Source: Planctomycetota bacterium
GTDB lineage: Bacteria; Planctomycetota; JAJSAM01; JAJVHW01
DNA length: 37,708 nt
Assembly: GCA_021414065.1 (NCBI GenBank)
Contig: JAIOPE010000041.1
Span: 1-37,708 of the forward strand
Direction: 5' to 3'
Each line of letters opens with the position of its first letter. Position 1 is the stretch's first letter. Shown in pieces: positions 1 through 8,581 of this stretch. A program made the translations under genes and the position numbers. A model generated the notes under the pieces. That model was not told where the DNA came from, did not search any database, and worked only from the letters and a program-made list of their open reading frames with translations.

Positions 1-1
1 G

Positions 2-1711
2 GACATCGACCACAAGACCTCGGGCGGGACGCGCTTCGCGGGCTTCGCCTACGCCTGGGACCAGAACGACAACCCGCTCATGGAGCAGCGGAGCCACCAG
101 TCGGGCAAGGGCGACGTCTACAGCTACGACAAGGTGAACCGCCTGACGAAGGTCCTCCGCGACGTGAACGACCCCGTCGCAGAGCTCGCGACGCCGAACT
201 CCGAGACGTACGTCAACAAGCTTGAATACAACATGGACGACGTCTTCAACCTGACGTCGTACGTGGTGACGCCGTACGGCGGTTCAGCATCGACGACCAG
301 CTACACGACCGACGCCATGAACCAGTACACGGCGATCGGCAGCCAGAGCCCGACCTACACCGACGCCGGCTCCCTCAAGGACGACGGCACGCTCCTCTAC
401 AAGTACGACGCTCACCAGCACCTGATCGAGGTGAGACTCAAGTCCTCGAACGCCCTCGTCGCCGAGTATGCGTACGACGCCCTCGGGCTCGGCCGCCGGA
501 TCACGAAGGTGGTCGGCAGCGCGACGACCCGGTACGTCCACGCCGGCCCGCAGGCGATCGAGGAGTGGGACGGCACCGGCTCGGGCGCGAGCCTGCGCCG
601 GCTCTTTGTCTTCGGCGAGCGCATCGACCAGATCGTCGCGATGGAGGCGCCGGACCAGGCCGACGTGGACAGCGACAGCAACACGACCGAGGTCCTGCGC
701 TTCAGCTTCCACACCCAGCTCATCGGCAGCGTCACCCAGGTCTCCGGCCCGGCCGGCAGCGTGGTCGAGAGCTACGAGTACGATCCCTACGGCAAGCCGA
801 CGCTGAAGGACCAGGGCGGCAGCACGATCACGGCGTCGGCGATCGGGAACAGCTACCTCTTCACGGCGCGGCAGCTCGATGAAGAGACGGGGCTGTACTA
901 CTACCGGGCGCGGCATTACTCGGCGGATCTGAGGAGGTTCATTCAGAGGGATCCGCTGGAGTATGTGGATGGGCCGAATGCGGTGGGGTATGTGAGTTCG
1001 CGACCCACGCGCTTCCGCGATCCGCATGGAAAGCAGACGGAGACCAGAGAGCGGATTGACGCCACTGAAGACGGTGGCTGGTATGAGGTGATTGAGAATG
1101 TCAGCATCTCCGCCACGACAATCAAGTGGGACGAGGTCATGTACGAGTGGCAGTGGTACCAAGTGGTCATTGAGACTTGGTCCGACGAGTACGAGGTGGA
1201 CGGGTGGGCGCGGGATGTCGACCTCGATCACTTCGATGCCTTGGAGAATTGGGCAGCGAGCCGCGTCGATGCGGCGAACGATCTGAAGGACCACCTAATC
1301 CACAAACAGACCGCAGAGATGGACAAGTCGCGGGAAGTGCAGCAGAAGATAGCTGCGCAGAAGTTGATCGGCGTTATCGGGCGTCTTGGAGGTGTTTCAA
1401 GCGTGGTCACATCTGCGTGGGATGCGCTCCGAGAGTACGAGTCGCTTACACAGGGCGGCAACTTGAAGGACGCGACAATCGCACTCGGAAAGTCGATGAT
1501 CGAAATGCTTCAAGCGCTAGAGATCGCGAAGCAGGTGCGTCTTGGGGCCCAGGCGAAGCGCGCGGCGGCCGCGCAACACGGTATGCGGAAGGTCGGGGAG
1601 GTTGCCGGGAAGCGATTCCTCGATGAGTGGGAAGTTAACCGCACGCACCACACCATGGATCTCCATTTCATACCTCTGTGTCGATGGCGTCGTGACCGTT
1701 GGAGCTTCTAA
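2..1711 (+). CDS. RHS/YD-repeat polymorphic toxin, 3' part (5' end outside window)
   Basis: The reading frame is open from base 2, so the gene starts upstream of the window. From the in-frame ATG at 80, YD-type repeats are visible (YSYDKVNRLTKV, AEYAYDALGLGRRITKV, ESYEYDPYGKPT), followed by the RHS-associated core end at residues 260-318 (LFTARQLDEETGLYYYRARHY, RRFIQRDPLEY, then DPHGK). In this family the repeats form a shell around a C-terminal toxin that is released at the core boundary. Here everything after about 1034 (225 residues) is the variable tip: acidic, helical, and visibly lower in GC than the core, as expected for an exchanged tip module. I do not recognise the toxin fold; the end contains NRTHHTMDLHF followed by an Arg/Trp-rich tail and could be frameshifted or truncated. 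The stop codon overlaps the ATG of the next small frame (TAATG). The RHS assignment is firm; the toxin activity is unknown. Confidence 0.9.
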   Translation, partial: DIDHKTSGGTRFAGFAYAWDQNDNPLMEQRSHQSGKGDVYSYDKVNRLTKVLRDVNDPVAELATPNSETYVNKLEYNMDDVFNLTSYVVTPYGGSASTTSYTTDAMNQYTAIGSQSPTYTDAGSLKDDGTLLYKYDAHQHLIEVRLKSSNALVAEYAYDALGLGRRITKVVGSATTRYVHAGPQAIEEWDGTGSGASLRRLFVFGERIDQIVAMEAPDQADVDSDSNTTEVLRFSFHTQLIGSVTQVSGPAGSVVESYEYDPYGKPTLKDQGGSTITASAIGNSYLFTARQLDEETGLYYYRARHYSADLRRFIQRDPLEYVDGPNAVGYVSSRPTRFRDPHGKQTETRERIDATEDGGWYEVIENVSISATTIKWDEVMYEWQWYQVVIETWSDEYEVDGWARDVDLDHFDALENWAASRVDAANDLKDHLIHKQTAEMDKSREVQQKIAAQKLIGVIGRLGGVSSVVTSAWDALREYESLTQGGNLKDATIALGKSMIEMLQALEIAKQVRLGAQAKRAAAAQHGMRKVGEVAGKRFLDEWEVNRTHHTMDLHFIPLCRWRRDRWSF

Positions 1712-1875
1712 TGGGGCTGGATTTAGGCACATCCGGAACTCTAACTGATCGCGGACAGTTGTTTGAGGCCGAAGCTGGCCGTCAGTTTGCCTTCGAATCT
1801 TGCCGAGACGCCGCGTCGAAACGAGCGCGCACTCATGGTGCGACCCGCTCCAGTCAACCTGTCGGGCCGAGCTGA
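1711..1875 (+). CDS. Small 54-residue frame coupled to the RHS stop codon
   Basis: The ATG at 1711 overlaps the RHS stop (TAATG). It has a GGAG Shine-Dalgarno-like sequence at 1701-1704, six bases upstream. The product starts MGLDLGTSGTLTDRGQLFEA and is soluble and charged, with no domain I recognise. Its own stop (1873-1875) again overlaps the next start (TGATG), so three frames are chained by stop/start overlaps. The position directly behind an RHS tip is where an immunity gene normally lies. Codon third positions are only moderately GC-rich, so this may instead be a remnant or the shifted end of the toxin gene. Confidence 0.4.
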   Translation: MGLDLGTSGTLTDRGQLFEAEAGRQFAFESCRDAASKRARTHGATRSSQPVGPS

Positions 1876-2427
1876 TGCCGCCGATGTCTTCACTTTCGCG
1901 TTGGCGGTCGAGTGCCGGCGTAGTGCTGGTCGCACTGCTGACCATCGCGCTCCTCTCCCACCTACGCTACGCTGCTCCCGAACGCGAGGCAGACAAGTAC
2001 GCACAGGAACTCCTCCGATACGTGAAGTCGGTAGTCCCAACTCCGTGCGGCGGTGGAGCACGCTGTGGCGGAGGTCACGAAGGGGTTTGTGTCCGCACCG
2101 AGCAAAGTGACCAGTGTTCGAGGCGATGGCGGCATATCGACTAGCTGGGGAGACGTCTACGTGGTGATGCTCGGGACCTCAGCGACAGAGCGAGCAGTTC
2201 CCACGGTGGTGATGATCCTCGGTGGGCCCAATGTCCTGGGGGTTCATGCACTCATCGAGCGTGACGCGACTGGATGCAGCGCTGGATGGAGCAAGCCTGA
2301 CGGATTGAGTTGGCGCGACCTGGTTGGTTCGGGCGACGCTCTGGCGTGGCCGGAGGCGCTGGACGTGTTGCGCGAGCTGCGGTTCACTTCGTACACCACG
2401 GCCCGTGGCACGGGCCTCCCGAAGTAA
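1875..2427 (+). pseudogene. Small membrane-anchored protein, frameshifted near 2040; possible RHS immunity protein
   Basis: Two frames join into one plausible protein of about 183 residues. The first begins at ATG 1875 and carries a single N-terminal membrane segment (about residues 14-30, AGVVLVALLTIALLSHL) and then a helix, AQELLRYVKSVVP. The second runs to the TAA at 2425-2427 (LRAAVEHAVAEVTKGF ... DVYVVMLGTSA ... TVVMILGGPNVLGVHALIER). The join fits one extra base at about 2039-2041, after GTCCCA; without it the helix reads smoothly through (SVVP-LRAAVEHAV). No family is recognised. Its place in the overlap chain behind the RHS tip suggests an immunity protein, which is inference. The frameshift may be a real mutation or a sequencing indel; as it stands the first frame ends at 2144. 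Confidence 0.55.
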
Positions 2428-2488
2428 CGCGGTGCGCGTGCGGCTTGATGACTTGAACGGCAGCCACTGGGACGGTCCCCCAATGCCA

Positions 2489-2839
2489 TTAAGGCAAGCA
2501 CCCTGCCGCTGGCTCTGACTTCGCGCGGCAGTCCCTGCGCTTTCCGTTCGGCCCCCACTTGCGCTGCGGGGTGAACGACCGGCGCGCGAAGGAGCGATTG
2601 GGCCGTTTGGGCACGAGCGACGACGCGATTCGCTCAAGGAGTGCAACGAGTTCGCGCGGGGTGAGAGTGCCGAAGGCGAGCACTGTGATGCACGACGAGA
2701 CGGCGAGGATCGCGCCCTTCGTGGAGATCTCCTGGTACTTCTCGTCCATGGCCGCTGCCGCGGTCGCTGCGAGATGCCGCGTCACGGCGAGCAGGAGCGC
2801 CTGTGCGTAGATCGTAACCGTCCGACAGTCTCCATCCAT
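2489..2839 (-). CDS. Hypothetical small protein with one hydrophobic segment
   Basis: A 116-residue frame on the minus strand, with third codon positions almost all G or C over residues 1-90, as in the genuine genes here. It begins MDGDCRTVTIYAQALLLAVT, followed by ATAAAAMDEKYQEISTKGAI, a hydrophobic stretch (AILAVSSCITVLAFG, about residues 43-57) and a helical segment (PRELVALLERIASSLV); the tail is basic and low in complexity. I recognise no family. The ATG at 2839 is the first available start. The frame stays open somewhat further upstream before an in-frame TGA, so the true 5' end may be damaged, as in the other remnants of this stretch. Confidence 0.45.
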   Translation of the reverse strand: MDGDCRTVTIYAQALLLAVTRHLAATAAAAMDEKYQEISTKGAILAVSSCITVLAFGTLTPRELVALLERIASSLVPKRPNRSFARRSFTPQRKWGPNGKRRDCRAKSEPAAGCLP

Positions 2840-3253
2840 AGGGCCACAGCCCTTGGAGTCGTTGCAGCCCGACGGCGAGTGCCCGCGACGGAGCAGCGGC
2901 GGCGCCGGTCAGGCGTCGAGACGTTTGCCACGGGAGGCGGGGCGGTATCCGGTGGAGCTGGGCCGCGCTCACGGTGTTCGCCGCCGCGGGAGCGGTCGGT
3001 CCATCGTTCGGAGACTGCTGGATCTGGGCAAGTCACCGAGGGTTCGGCGGGGGCGACGCCGCTCTGATGCCAAGCAGCACCCTTAGTCGGTGTGTGCGCG
3101 ACGGCCGCGGTGCCCGAGAGGTCGGCGGCGCGAGTTGAGCTGGGATGGCCTCCCGGGATTGCTACGACTCTGGACAGCGCTCGACCGCGACCCCTCGGCG
3201 GTGCCGAATGCTCGGTAGTTACGGCCGCGACGGCCGTCGCACTCGCGCGTGCA
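2840..3253. other. Stretch without a secure gene; coding remnant on + strand
   Basis: No intact gene is visible. A plus-strand frame without a credible start (about 2944-3138) has GC-rich third positions and reads WSWAALTVFAAAGAVGPSFG and onwards before a TGA, resembling a signal-peptide region. It is probably the remnant of a degraded small exported protein. The rest shows no repeat, tRNA or promoter I can support. Confidence 0.3.
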
Positions 3254-3685
3254 TCAGCTCGCGCGCGGGGATGCCGCGACGCCCAGCGTCGACGCGTCAG
3301 GCTGCACGAACGGCACGTCGTCCGCCTCGACGCACGAGTACGGAAGCGTCATGACTGGTCCCTGACGTCGTCGGGAAGTTTCGACCGCGACGGTAAGGAG
3401 TGCGCCAACCTCACGGATGACGCCCTGCCGCTCAGAGCCTTGCCAGTGGAATCTCACCTTCGTCCCCGGCGCGATCCCGGCCTTTGCCACGCGCATGCCA
3501 GGTACCTGGTACTGGTCCTTCCCCAGGGCGTGACCGAACAGCCAGGTCCCCAGGTGGCAGAACATCGCGCCGTGGCTCTGGGTCCCGTACCGCATCACCT
3601 CGTACACGTGGCAGACCTCGTGCTCAAGGACGACTAGGACGGCGTCGAGCGGGTCGCGGCACCATACGCCGTCGAACGGCAACAA
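3254..3685 (-). pseudogene. SprT-like zinc metalloprotease, N-terminally truncated
   Basis: The frame encodes LVVLEHEVCHVYEVMRYGTQ, directly followed by SHGAMFCHLG. This is the HExxH zinc motif and the downstream His-Gly-x-x-Phe element characteristic of SprT-like (WSS1/Spartan-type) metallopeptidase domains. Family members normally have some 40 or more residues before HExxH. Here only about 20 remain, and the frame runs backwards into an in-frame TAA inside the REP-like motif at 3684-3704. The 3685 start is a TTG with no ribosome-binding site. I therefore read it as a gene cut at the repeat. The C-terminal 80 residues (GTKVRFHWQGSERQGVIREV ...) look like a small beta domain. Function of the intact family: zinc-dependent proteolysis, often of DNA-bound proteins. 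Confidence 0.6.
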
Positions 3686-3704
3686 TTGGGGACAGGGTTA
3701 ACTT
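3684..3704. repeat. REP-like motif at the junction of two gene remnants
   Basis: The 21 bases are AATTGGGGACAGGG followed by TTAACTT, including the palindrome GTTAAC. Sequences of this form (GGGGACAG...TTAA) recur as extragenic repeats in other GC-rich genomes and are often linked to REP-associated tyrosine transposases; that is recollection, not a search. It lies exactly where the minus-strand SprT-like frame and the plus-strand fragment at 3711 both lose their 5' parts, and it supplies stop codons to both. Only one copy is seen in the window. Confidence 0.45.
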
Positions 3705-3710
3705 GAGGAG

Positions 3711-3911
3711 TTGTCCGTCACGGGTTCGCCCGACTCGTGCCAGTTCGTCACGCTCGGAACCGGCGTCGGTGGCGACACGTCGGAGGACTGCGCGTACGAT
3801 GCGATGAACCGCCTCCTCCCCGCGAACGACGACGACTCGATCCTGCCCGTGACCTGCCACAGCCTCAGCCGAGCGATCCCGGACGTCCTGGGCTCGCCCC
3901 CGCCGAAGTGA
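3711..3911 (+). pseudogene. C-terminal fragment of an unidentified protein
   Basis: The 66 codons (TTG at 3711; SVTGSPDSCQFVTLGTGVGG ... SEDCAYDAMNRLLPANDDDS ... IPDVLGSPPPK) have the strong GC3 bias of a genuine gene and end at a TGA (3909-3911). There is no credible start: the frame is closed upstream by the TAA at 3699-3701 inside the REP-like motif, and the TTG lacks a Shine-Dalgarno. It is best read as the surviving 3' end of a gene broken at that motif. No family is recognised. Confidence 0.45.
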
Positions 3912-3935
3912 CGGGCAGGACCCTGTCCTGCCCGT
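3911..3935 (+). terminator. Perfect 11-bp hairpin after the 3711 fragment
   Basis: An 11-bp perfect stem, ACGGGCAGGAC / GTCCTGCCCGT, with a 3-base loop (CCT) starts at the last base of the stop codon of the preceding fragment. Its position and stability fit a transcription terminator, but no T-run follows, so it could also act as an mRNA 3'-end stabiliser. Confidence 0.55.
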
Positions 3936-4094
3936 GGAGCGACGGGTCCGCCCGGAGGTGGGCGCGGGCGTTCAGCCGGCGTCGCGCGGTCCGTGACGGG
4001 GTGGCGTCCCGGACATCCTCGGTCGGGGTCCGGAGTCGTCGCGCAGGGCGAGAGGTCGGTGGCTGCGTCCGTCGGCGGTTATGCTCCGGGACGG

Positions 4095-5117
4095 ATGCCA
4101 GAGGCCGCCCTTCCCGTGTCGAACGAGCCCGCTCCCCACGACGGGGACGGGGCCGGGGACGGCGCAGGCCGTGGCTACTACAAGGACCACATGGGCGACC
4201 TCGCCCACCGGCTCAAGCTGGCGGTGCCGACGGACGTGCTCCGCGAGCTGCACCACCGGTCGGCGCTGCGCCACGGGCTGATCGCGGCGCGGCAGTTCGC
4301 GATGCTGTTCGGGCTCGGATGGGTGTGCGTGCGGTACGACAACCCATGGATCTGGCTGCCGGCCGCGGCGCTCCAGGGGATCGTGGTGCTGTCGTTCATC
4401 ATCCTGCTCCACGACGTGATCCACGGGACGGTGTTCCAGCACCGGCGCGCCGGGTGGGACCGGGCGCTGTCGTTGCTCTACGCGGCGCCGAGCGCGATCG
4501 CGGCGTCGCAGTTCAAGCGGTGGCACCTGGACCATCACGACGAGCTCGGGTCGGCGACCGAGGACCCGAAACGCGCGCACCTCTCGCCGAAGCGGAACGC
4601 GCGATGGCTGAAGTTCCTCTACATGACGCCGGGGCTGTTCGTGATCTACGCAAAGGCGGCTGCGACGGCGGCGAAGCGCTATCCGCCCGAGTTGCGGCGC
4701 GTGATCGCGCTCGAGCGCCTCGGGAACGTCGTACTGCACCTGAGCGTGATCGCGGCGATTTGGCACTTCGCGGACGGCGCCGCGGTCGTGCGCGCGTGGC
4801 TCGTGCCGATCTTCGGGTTCTTCCCCGCGGCGTTCACCGTGAACCGTCTCGGGCAGCACTACTGGGTGGACAAGACGGACCCGGCGAAGTGGGGGACGCG
4901 GGTGGACGGGAACCCGGTGCTCAACTTCCTGTTCCTCCAGTCGAACCACCACATCGAGCACCACTACTTCCCCCGCGTGCCGCTCTACCGTCTGCCGGCG
5001 CTCAACCACCGGCTCCGGCCGTTCTGGGACGGGATCGGGCACCCGAGCCGGAGCTATCCGCGGCTCCTCTGGAAGTGGTTCGTGGAGAACCGGGCGCCTC
5101 ACACGAACTGGGATTGA
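4095..5117 (+). CDS. Membrane fatty-acid desaturase
   Basis: This 340-residue integral membrane di-iron enzyme has three histidine boxes in the expected order and spacing: HDVIHGT (HxxxH), HLDHH (HxxHH) and HHIEHHYF (HxxHH). Hydrophobic segments flank the first box (LGWVCVRYDNPWIWLPAAAL, GIVVLSFIILLHD) and precede the last (AWLVPIFGFFPAAFTVN). The family inserts double bonds into acyl chains of lipids (or modifies carotenoids) using O2 and an electron donor; the HHIEHH box favours acyl-lipid desaturases. Substrate and double-bond position cannot be told. I chose ATG 4095 because the frame upstream (from 3993) has non-coding-like composition. The gene stands alone, 36 bases ahead of the FG-GAP gene. 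Confidence 0.88.
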   Translation: MPEAALPVSNEPAPHDGDGAGDGAGRGYYKDHMGDLAHRLKLAVPTDVLRELHHRSALRHGLIAARQFAMLFGLGWVCVRYDNPWIWLPAAALQGIVVLSFIILLHDVIHGTVFQHRRAGWDRALSLLYAAPSAIAASQFKRWHLDHHDELGSATEDPKRAHLSPKRNARWLKFLYMTPGLFVIYAKAAATAAKRYPPELRRVIALERLGNVVLHLSVIAAIWHFADGAAVVRAWLVPIFGFFPAAFTVNRLGQHYWVDKTDPAKWGTRVDGNPVLNFLFLQSNHHIEHHYFPRVPLYRLPALNHRLRPFWDGIGHPSRSYPRLLWKWFVENRAPHTNWD

Positions 5118-5153
5118 GAACGGCGCGTCGCATTCGATAGCCTGGGGTGCGCG

Positions 5154-7082
5154 ATGGCGTTCCCGACGGAGTTTGCGACGAAGGTCGCGACGACGACAAC
5201 ACGCGCGCGGGTAGCGGCCGCGGCGCGGACGAACCGTCCTCCGCGGCATGCGGCGCTCGGTCGGACGCGGGCGTCGATCCTCGCCTGTGCTCTGACTCTC
5301 GCGACGTCCGCCTGCGAGCGCCCGGCCCGGCCGCGCCCGGTCGGCGCAGATTCCGCGGCACCCGCCGCGTCAACCGACCCTGCGCCGACGGCGCGCACCC
5401 CAGGCGGGACCGAGCGACCCGTCGAGCGGCCGTTCGTGACGTTCACGGACGTCGCAGTCGAGTCCGGTCTTGCAGGGCGGATACTGCACGCCGGGCGGAA
5501 GGACCCGCAGGACTGGGTTCTCGAGACGATCGGCGGCGGCGCAAGCGCGTTCGACTACGACGGCGACGGCGACATGGACCTCCTGCTCGTGGACGGCGAC
5601 CGCCTCGACGGACGATGCGAGCCGGTCGGCGAGGCGGACGCCCGGACGCGCCTCTGGCGGAACGACGGCGGGATGCGGTTCACCGACGTCAGCGAGGCTG
5701 CACGCATCGACGTGCGCGGGTACGGACTCGGGTGCGCAGCGGCGGACTACGACGGCGACGGATACGCCGACATCGCGATCGCAGGGTATCGCTTCCTGCG
5801 TCTCCTCCGGAGTCGCGGCGATGGCACGTTCGACGACGTGACCTCCGCGGCGGGGCTCCCGGTGTCCACGCTCGACACGAGCACGTCGTGCGCGTGGGGC
5901 GACCTCGACGGCGACGGCCTCGCCGACCTCTTCGTCACGAACTACGCCGACCAGTACGCCGAGGCGCGGGAGATCGAGCGCGCCGGACTCCCGCCGCGAT
6001 CGTGCGTCTCGCGCGACCGGGTGGTGTACTGCGGGCCGATGGGCCTCCCGGTGGGGCGGAACCGGGTGTACTTCCAACGTCCGGACCACTCCTTCGAGGA
6101 CCGGACCGCGACCCATCTCGTCTCGGCCGAGGGCAGCTACTCGTTCCAGGCGGTGATGTCGGACCTCGACAACGACGGCGACCTCGACGTGTACGTCACG
6201 AACGACGGCCGCCCGAACTTCCTCTACGTGAACGACGGGCATGGACGCCTCACCGACCGAGCCGTGGAGTGCGGCGCAGCGGCCGACGAAATGTGCAAAG
6301 CGCAGGCGTCGATGGGTGTGGACGTGGCCGACTACGACCGTGACGGGCGCCTCGACCTGTTCGTCACGAACTTCTCGGACGACCGCAACACGCTCTACCG
6401 CAACGTTGCCGGTCGGTGCGCCCGCCTGACGTTCGAGGACGTCACCGCACGCACCGGCATCAGCGTGCGGCCGCAGGGACGGCTCTGCTGGGGGACCAAA
6501 CTCGTCGATTTCGACAATGACACGACGCTGGACACGTTCATCTCCTGCGGCCACGTCTACCCGGAGTCGGAGCACCTGCCCGGCGAACACACGACGAACC
6601 TACAGCGACCGCTGCTCATCCGCGGACTCGGGCCGCCGGCGTTTCGGTTCGAGGACGTCACGGACCGCGGCGGGGCGGCGTTCCGGTCCGAGCGACTCTG
6701 GCGCGGCGCCGCGTTCGCGGACTTCGACGACGACGGCGACTGGGACGTCCTCGCGACGGCGATGCGCGACCCACCGGCGCTCTTCCGGAACGACGGCGGC
6801 AGTCGTCGCGCGTGGGTCCGGCTCGACCTCAGGGGCCGGGCGCCGCTGACGTGCGCCGCCGGGGCGCGGGCGACGTTCCACCTCACCGACGGCACGCGCA
6901 TCGTGGAGGAGTTGCACGTCGGCAGTTCCTACGGCGGTTCGAACGACCCGCGCCTGCTCGTCGGGATCGGCGACGTCGACGTCGTGCCGCGCATCGAGGT
7001 GCGCTGGCCGGACGGGACACGGTCGGTGCTCGAGAACGTGCCCGCTCGCACGGCAGTCGTGGTTCGTCAGCCGGCCCGCTGA
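5154..7082 (+). CDS. CRTAC1-type FG-GAP/VCBS repeat protein with ASPIC/UnbV domain
   Basis: A 642-residue protein. After a basic N-terminus comes a hydrophobic segment ending ALTLATSAC, which looks like a signal peptide with a somewhat loose lipobox (Thr at -3). Then follow about seven calcium-binding loops of the DxDxDGxxD type (DYDGDGDMDLLLVDGD, DYDGDGYADIAIAG, DLDGDGLADLFVTN, DLDNDGDLDVYVTN, DYDRDGRLDLFVTN, DFDNDTTLDTF, DFDDDGDWDVL) spaced as in a seven-bladed beta-propeller. The last ~75 residues (EVRWPDGTRSVLENVPA) match the ASPIC/UnbV domain. Such proteins are exported and often numerous in Planctomycetota, Acidobacteriota and Bacteroidota; a biochemical role is not established. The start at 5154 leaves about 40 residues before the hydrophobic core, so a later start is possible. 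Confidence 0.88.
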   Translation: MAFPTEFATKVATTTTRARVAAAARTNRPPRHAALGRTRASILACALTLATSACERPARPRPVGADSAAPAASTDPAPTARTPGGTERPVERPFVTFTDVAVESGLAGRILHAGRKDPQDWVLETIGGGASAFDYDGDGDMDLLLVDGDRLDGRCEPVGEADARTRLWRNDGGMRFTDVSEAARIDVRGYGLGCAAADYDGDGYADIAIAGYRFLRLLRSRGDGTFDDVTSAAGLPVSTLDTSTSCAWGDLDGDGLADLFVTNYADQYAEAREIERAGLPPRSCVSRDRVVYCGPMGLPVGRNRVYFQRPDHSFEDRTATHLVSAEGSYSFQAVMSDLDNDGDLDVYVTNDGRPNFLYVNDGHGRLTDRAVECGAAADEMCKAQASMGVDVADYDRDGRLDLFVTNFSDDRNTLYRNVAGRCARLTFEDVTARTGISVRPQGRLCWGTKLVDFDNDTTLDTFISCGHVYPESEHLPGEHTTNLQRPLLIRGLGPPAFRFEDVTDRGGAAFRSERLWRGAAFADFDDDGDWDVLATAMRDPPALFRNDGGSRRAWVRLDLRGRAPLTCAAGARATFHLTDGTRIVEELHVGSSYGGSNDPRLLVGIGDVDVVPRIEVRWPDGTRSVLENVPARTAVVVRQPAR

Positions 7083-7213
7083 CGTCAGACTGAGACGCCG
7101 CGATTCTCGAATTGAGAGAGCCGCTCAAGTGGGCGCGGCGCGACGTCCGATGAGACCGCAGCGACCCGGCGGGACGTAGTTGCCCGACCGTGCCGCCCCG
7201 GAGGCCTCCACCC

Positions 7214-8581
7214 ATGCGAAACCCGAAGATGCTCACCCTCGCTCTGGTCCTCGCCGCGGCGCTGCCCGCGTTCGCAGACGGCCGTCAGCAGGTCGTCGAT
7301 GCCGTGAAGGCGATCGAGGCCGGGAAGAACGACGCGGCGATCGCTGCGGCCGCGGCCGTCCAGGCCGGCGACCCGTTCCGCGCCGACGCGCAGTTCGCAC
7401 TGGGCTACGCGCTGGCCCAGACGCGCGCATGGGAGAAGGCCGTCGCCGCGTATCGCGAGGTCGTGAAGCTCCGCGCCGACGACTCGCGCGCCTGGAACAA
7501 CATGGGGGCCGCACTCGACGAGATGGGCCGCATCCCGGAGGCCGTGGACGCCTACGACCGCGCGATCGCTGCGGACCCGACCTGGGCGGCCGCGTGGAAC
7601 AACAAGGGAGTTGCGCTCGACCGCACGGGCGACGGCGACAAGGCCGCCGCCATGTTCCGCGCCGCGATCCGTCTCGACCCTGACTACGCCGCTCCGCACA
7701 ACAACCTCGGGGCGTACCTCTACGAGACCGGCGACCGCGCGGCCGCCGCGCACGAGTGGCGCGAAGCGAGCCGCATCGATCCGAAGTACGTCTCGCCGAT
7801 CGTCAACGCGTCGGTCCTCGACTTCGAGGGCGACAAGGGCACGGTCGCGGAGACGCGGCTGCGCCAGCTCATCGCCGAGGGCCGCGGCACCGCGGAGGCG
7901 TACTTCAACCTCGGTGTGATGTCGTACAAGCGGAACGACGTGGACGGCGCGATCGCGTCGATGGAGAAGGCTGACGAGCTCCGCCCGAACGACCCCGAGA
8001 CGCAGAACAACCTGGGCGTGCTCTACTACCTGAAGGGCAACTACCGCCGCGCGGAGCACGTCCTGCGCGCCGCCACCGAGAAGCGCCCCGCGATGCCGAA
8101 GGCATGGGACAACCTGGGACTCGTCCTGTACCGCACGCAGCGCTATCCGGAGGCCCGCGACGCGTTCACGAAGGAGATCACGCTCTCGCCCTCGGCCGCC
8201 GACGGTCACTACAACCTCGGTTGCGCCCTCGCGGCCGACAACAAGGTCGAGGATGCGATCACGGCCTTCCAGAAGGCGCTCGCGGTGCAACCGGTCCACG
8301 TGGACGCGATGCACAACCTCGCGGTACTCCAGGGCGAGCGCAAGGACCGCAATCCGGCGGTCCAGCGCGATCTGCTCGAGCGCGTCGTGAAGACCGATCC
8401 GAACTACGCGCAGGGCCACCTGTCGCTCGGCCGCTTCTACCAGACCGAGCCGCAGTTCCGGGACCTCGACAAGGCGCTCACGCACTACGAGCAGTACGTG
8501 AAGCTCGAGCGCGACGACCGCGAAACGGTCGCCCAGATCGCGCGGACGATCTCCGCGATCCGCGTCGCCCGCCCCAAGTAG
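7214..8581 (+). CDS. Exported TPR-repeat protein
   Basis: A 455-residue protein with a classical signal peptide (MRNPKMLTLALVLAAALPAFA, cleavage before DG). It is followed by about ten tetratricopeptide repeats, for example AWNNMGAALDEMGRIPEAVD, AWNNKGVALDRTGDGDKAAA, AYFNLGVMSYKRNDVDGAIA, AWDNLGLVLYRTQRYPEARD and HYNLGCALAADNKVEDAITA. It should act as a periplasmic protein-protein scaffold. ATG 7214 is preferred to the GTG-type frame start at 7190 because GGAGG lies 10 bases upstream and the signal peptide begins there. Its stop codon directly abuts the stop of the convergent glycosyltransferase gene, with no intervening base. The partner is unknown; the other envelope genes nearby (secretin, desaturase) are only suggestive. 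Confidence 0.85.
   Translation: MRNPKMLTLALVLAAALPAFADGRQQVVDAVKAIEAGKNDAAIAAAAAVQAGDPFRADAQFALGYALAQTRAWEKAVAAYREVVKLRADDSRAWNNMGAALDEMGRIPEAVDAYDRAIAADPTWAAAWNNKGVALDRTGDGDKAAAMFRAAIRLDPDYAAPHNNLGAYLYETGDRAAAAHEWREASRIDPKYVSPIVNASVLDFEGDKGTVAETRLRQLIAEGRGTAEAYFNLGVMSYKRNDVDGAIASMEKADELRPNDPETQNNLGVLYYLKGNYRRAEHVLRAATEKRPAMPKAWDNLGLVLYRTQRYPEARDAFTKEITLSPSAADGHYNLGCALAADNKVEDAITAFQKALAVQPVHVDAMHNLAVLQGERKDRNPAVQRDLLERVVKTDPNYAQGHLSLGRFYQTEPQFRDLDKALTHYEQYVKLERDDRETVAQIARTISAIRVARPK

Noticed and set aside
3092..3637. 181-codon plus-strand frame
   Set aside because: It is antisense to the SprT-like remnant, whose HExxH motif makes the minus strand the coding one.
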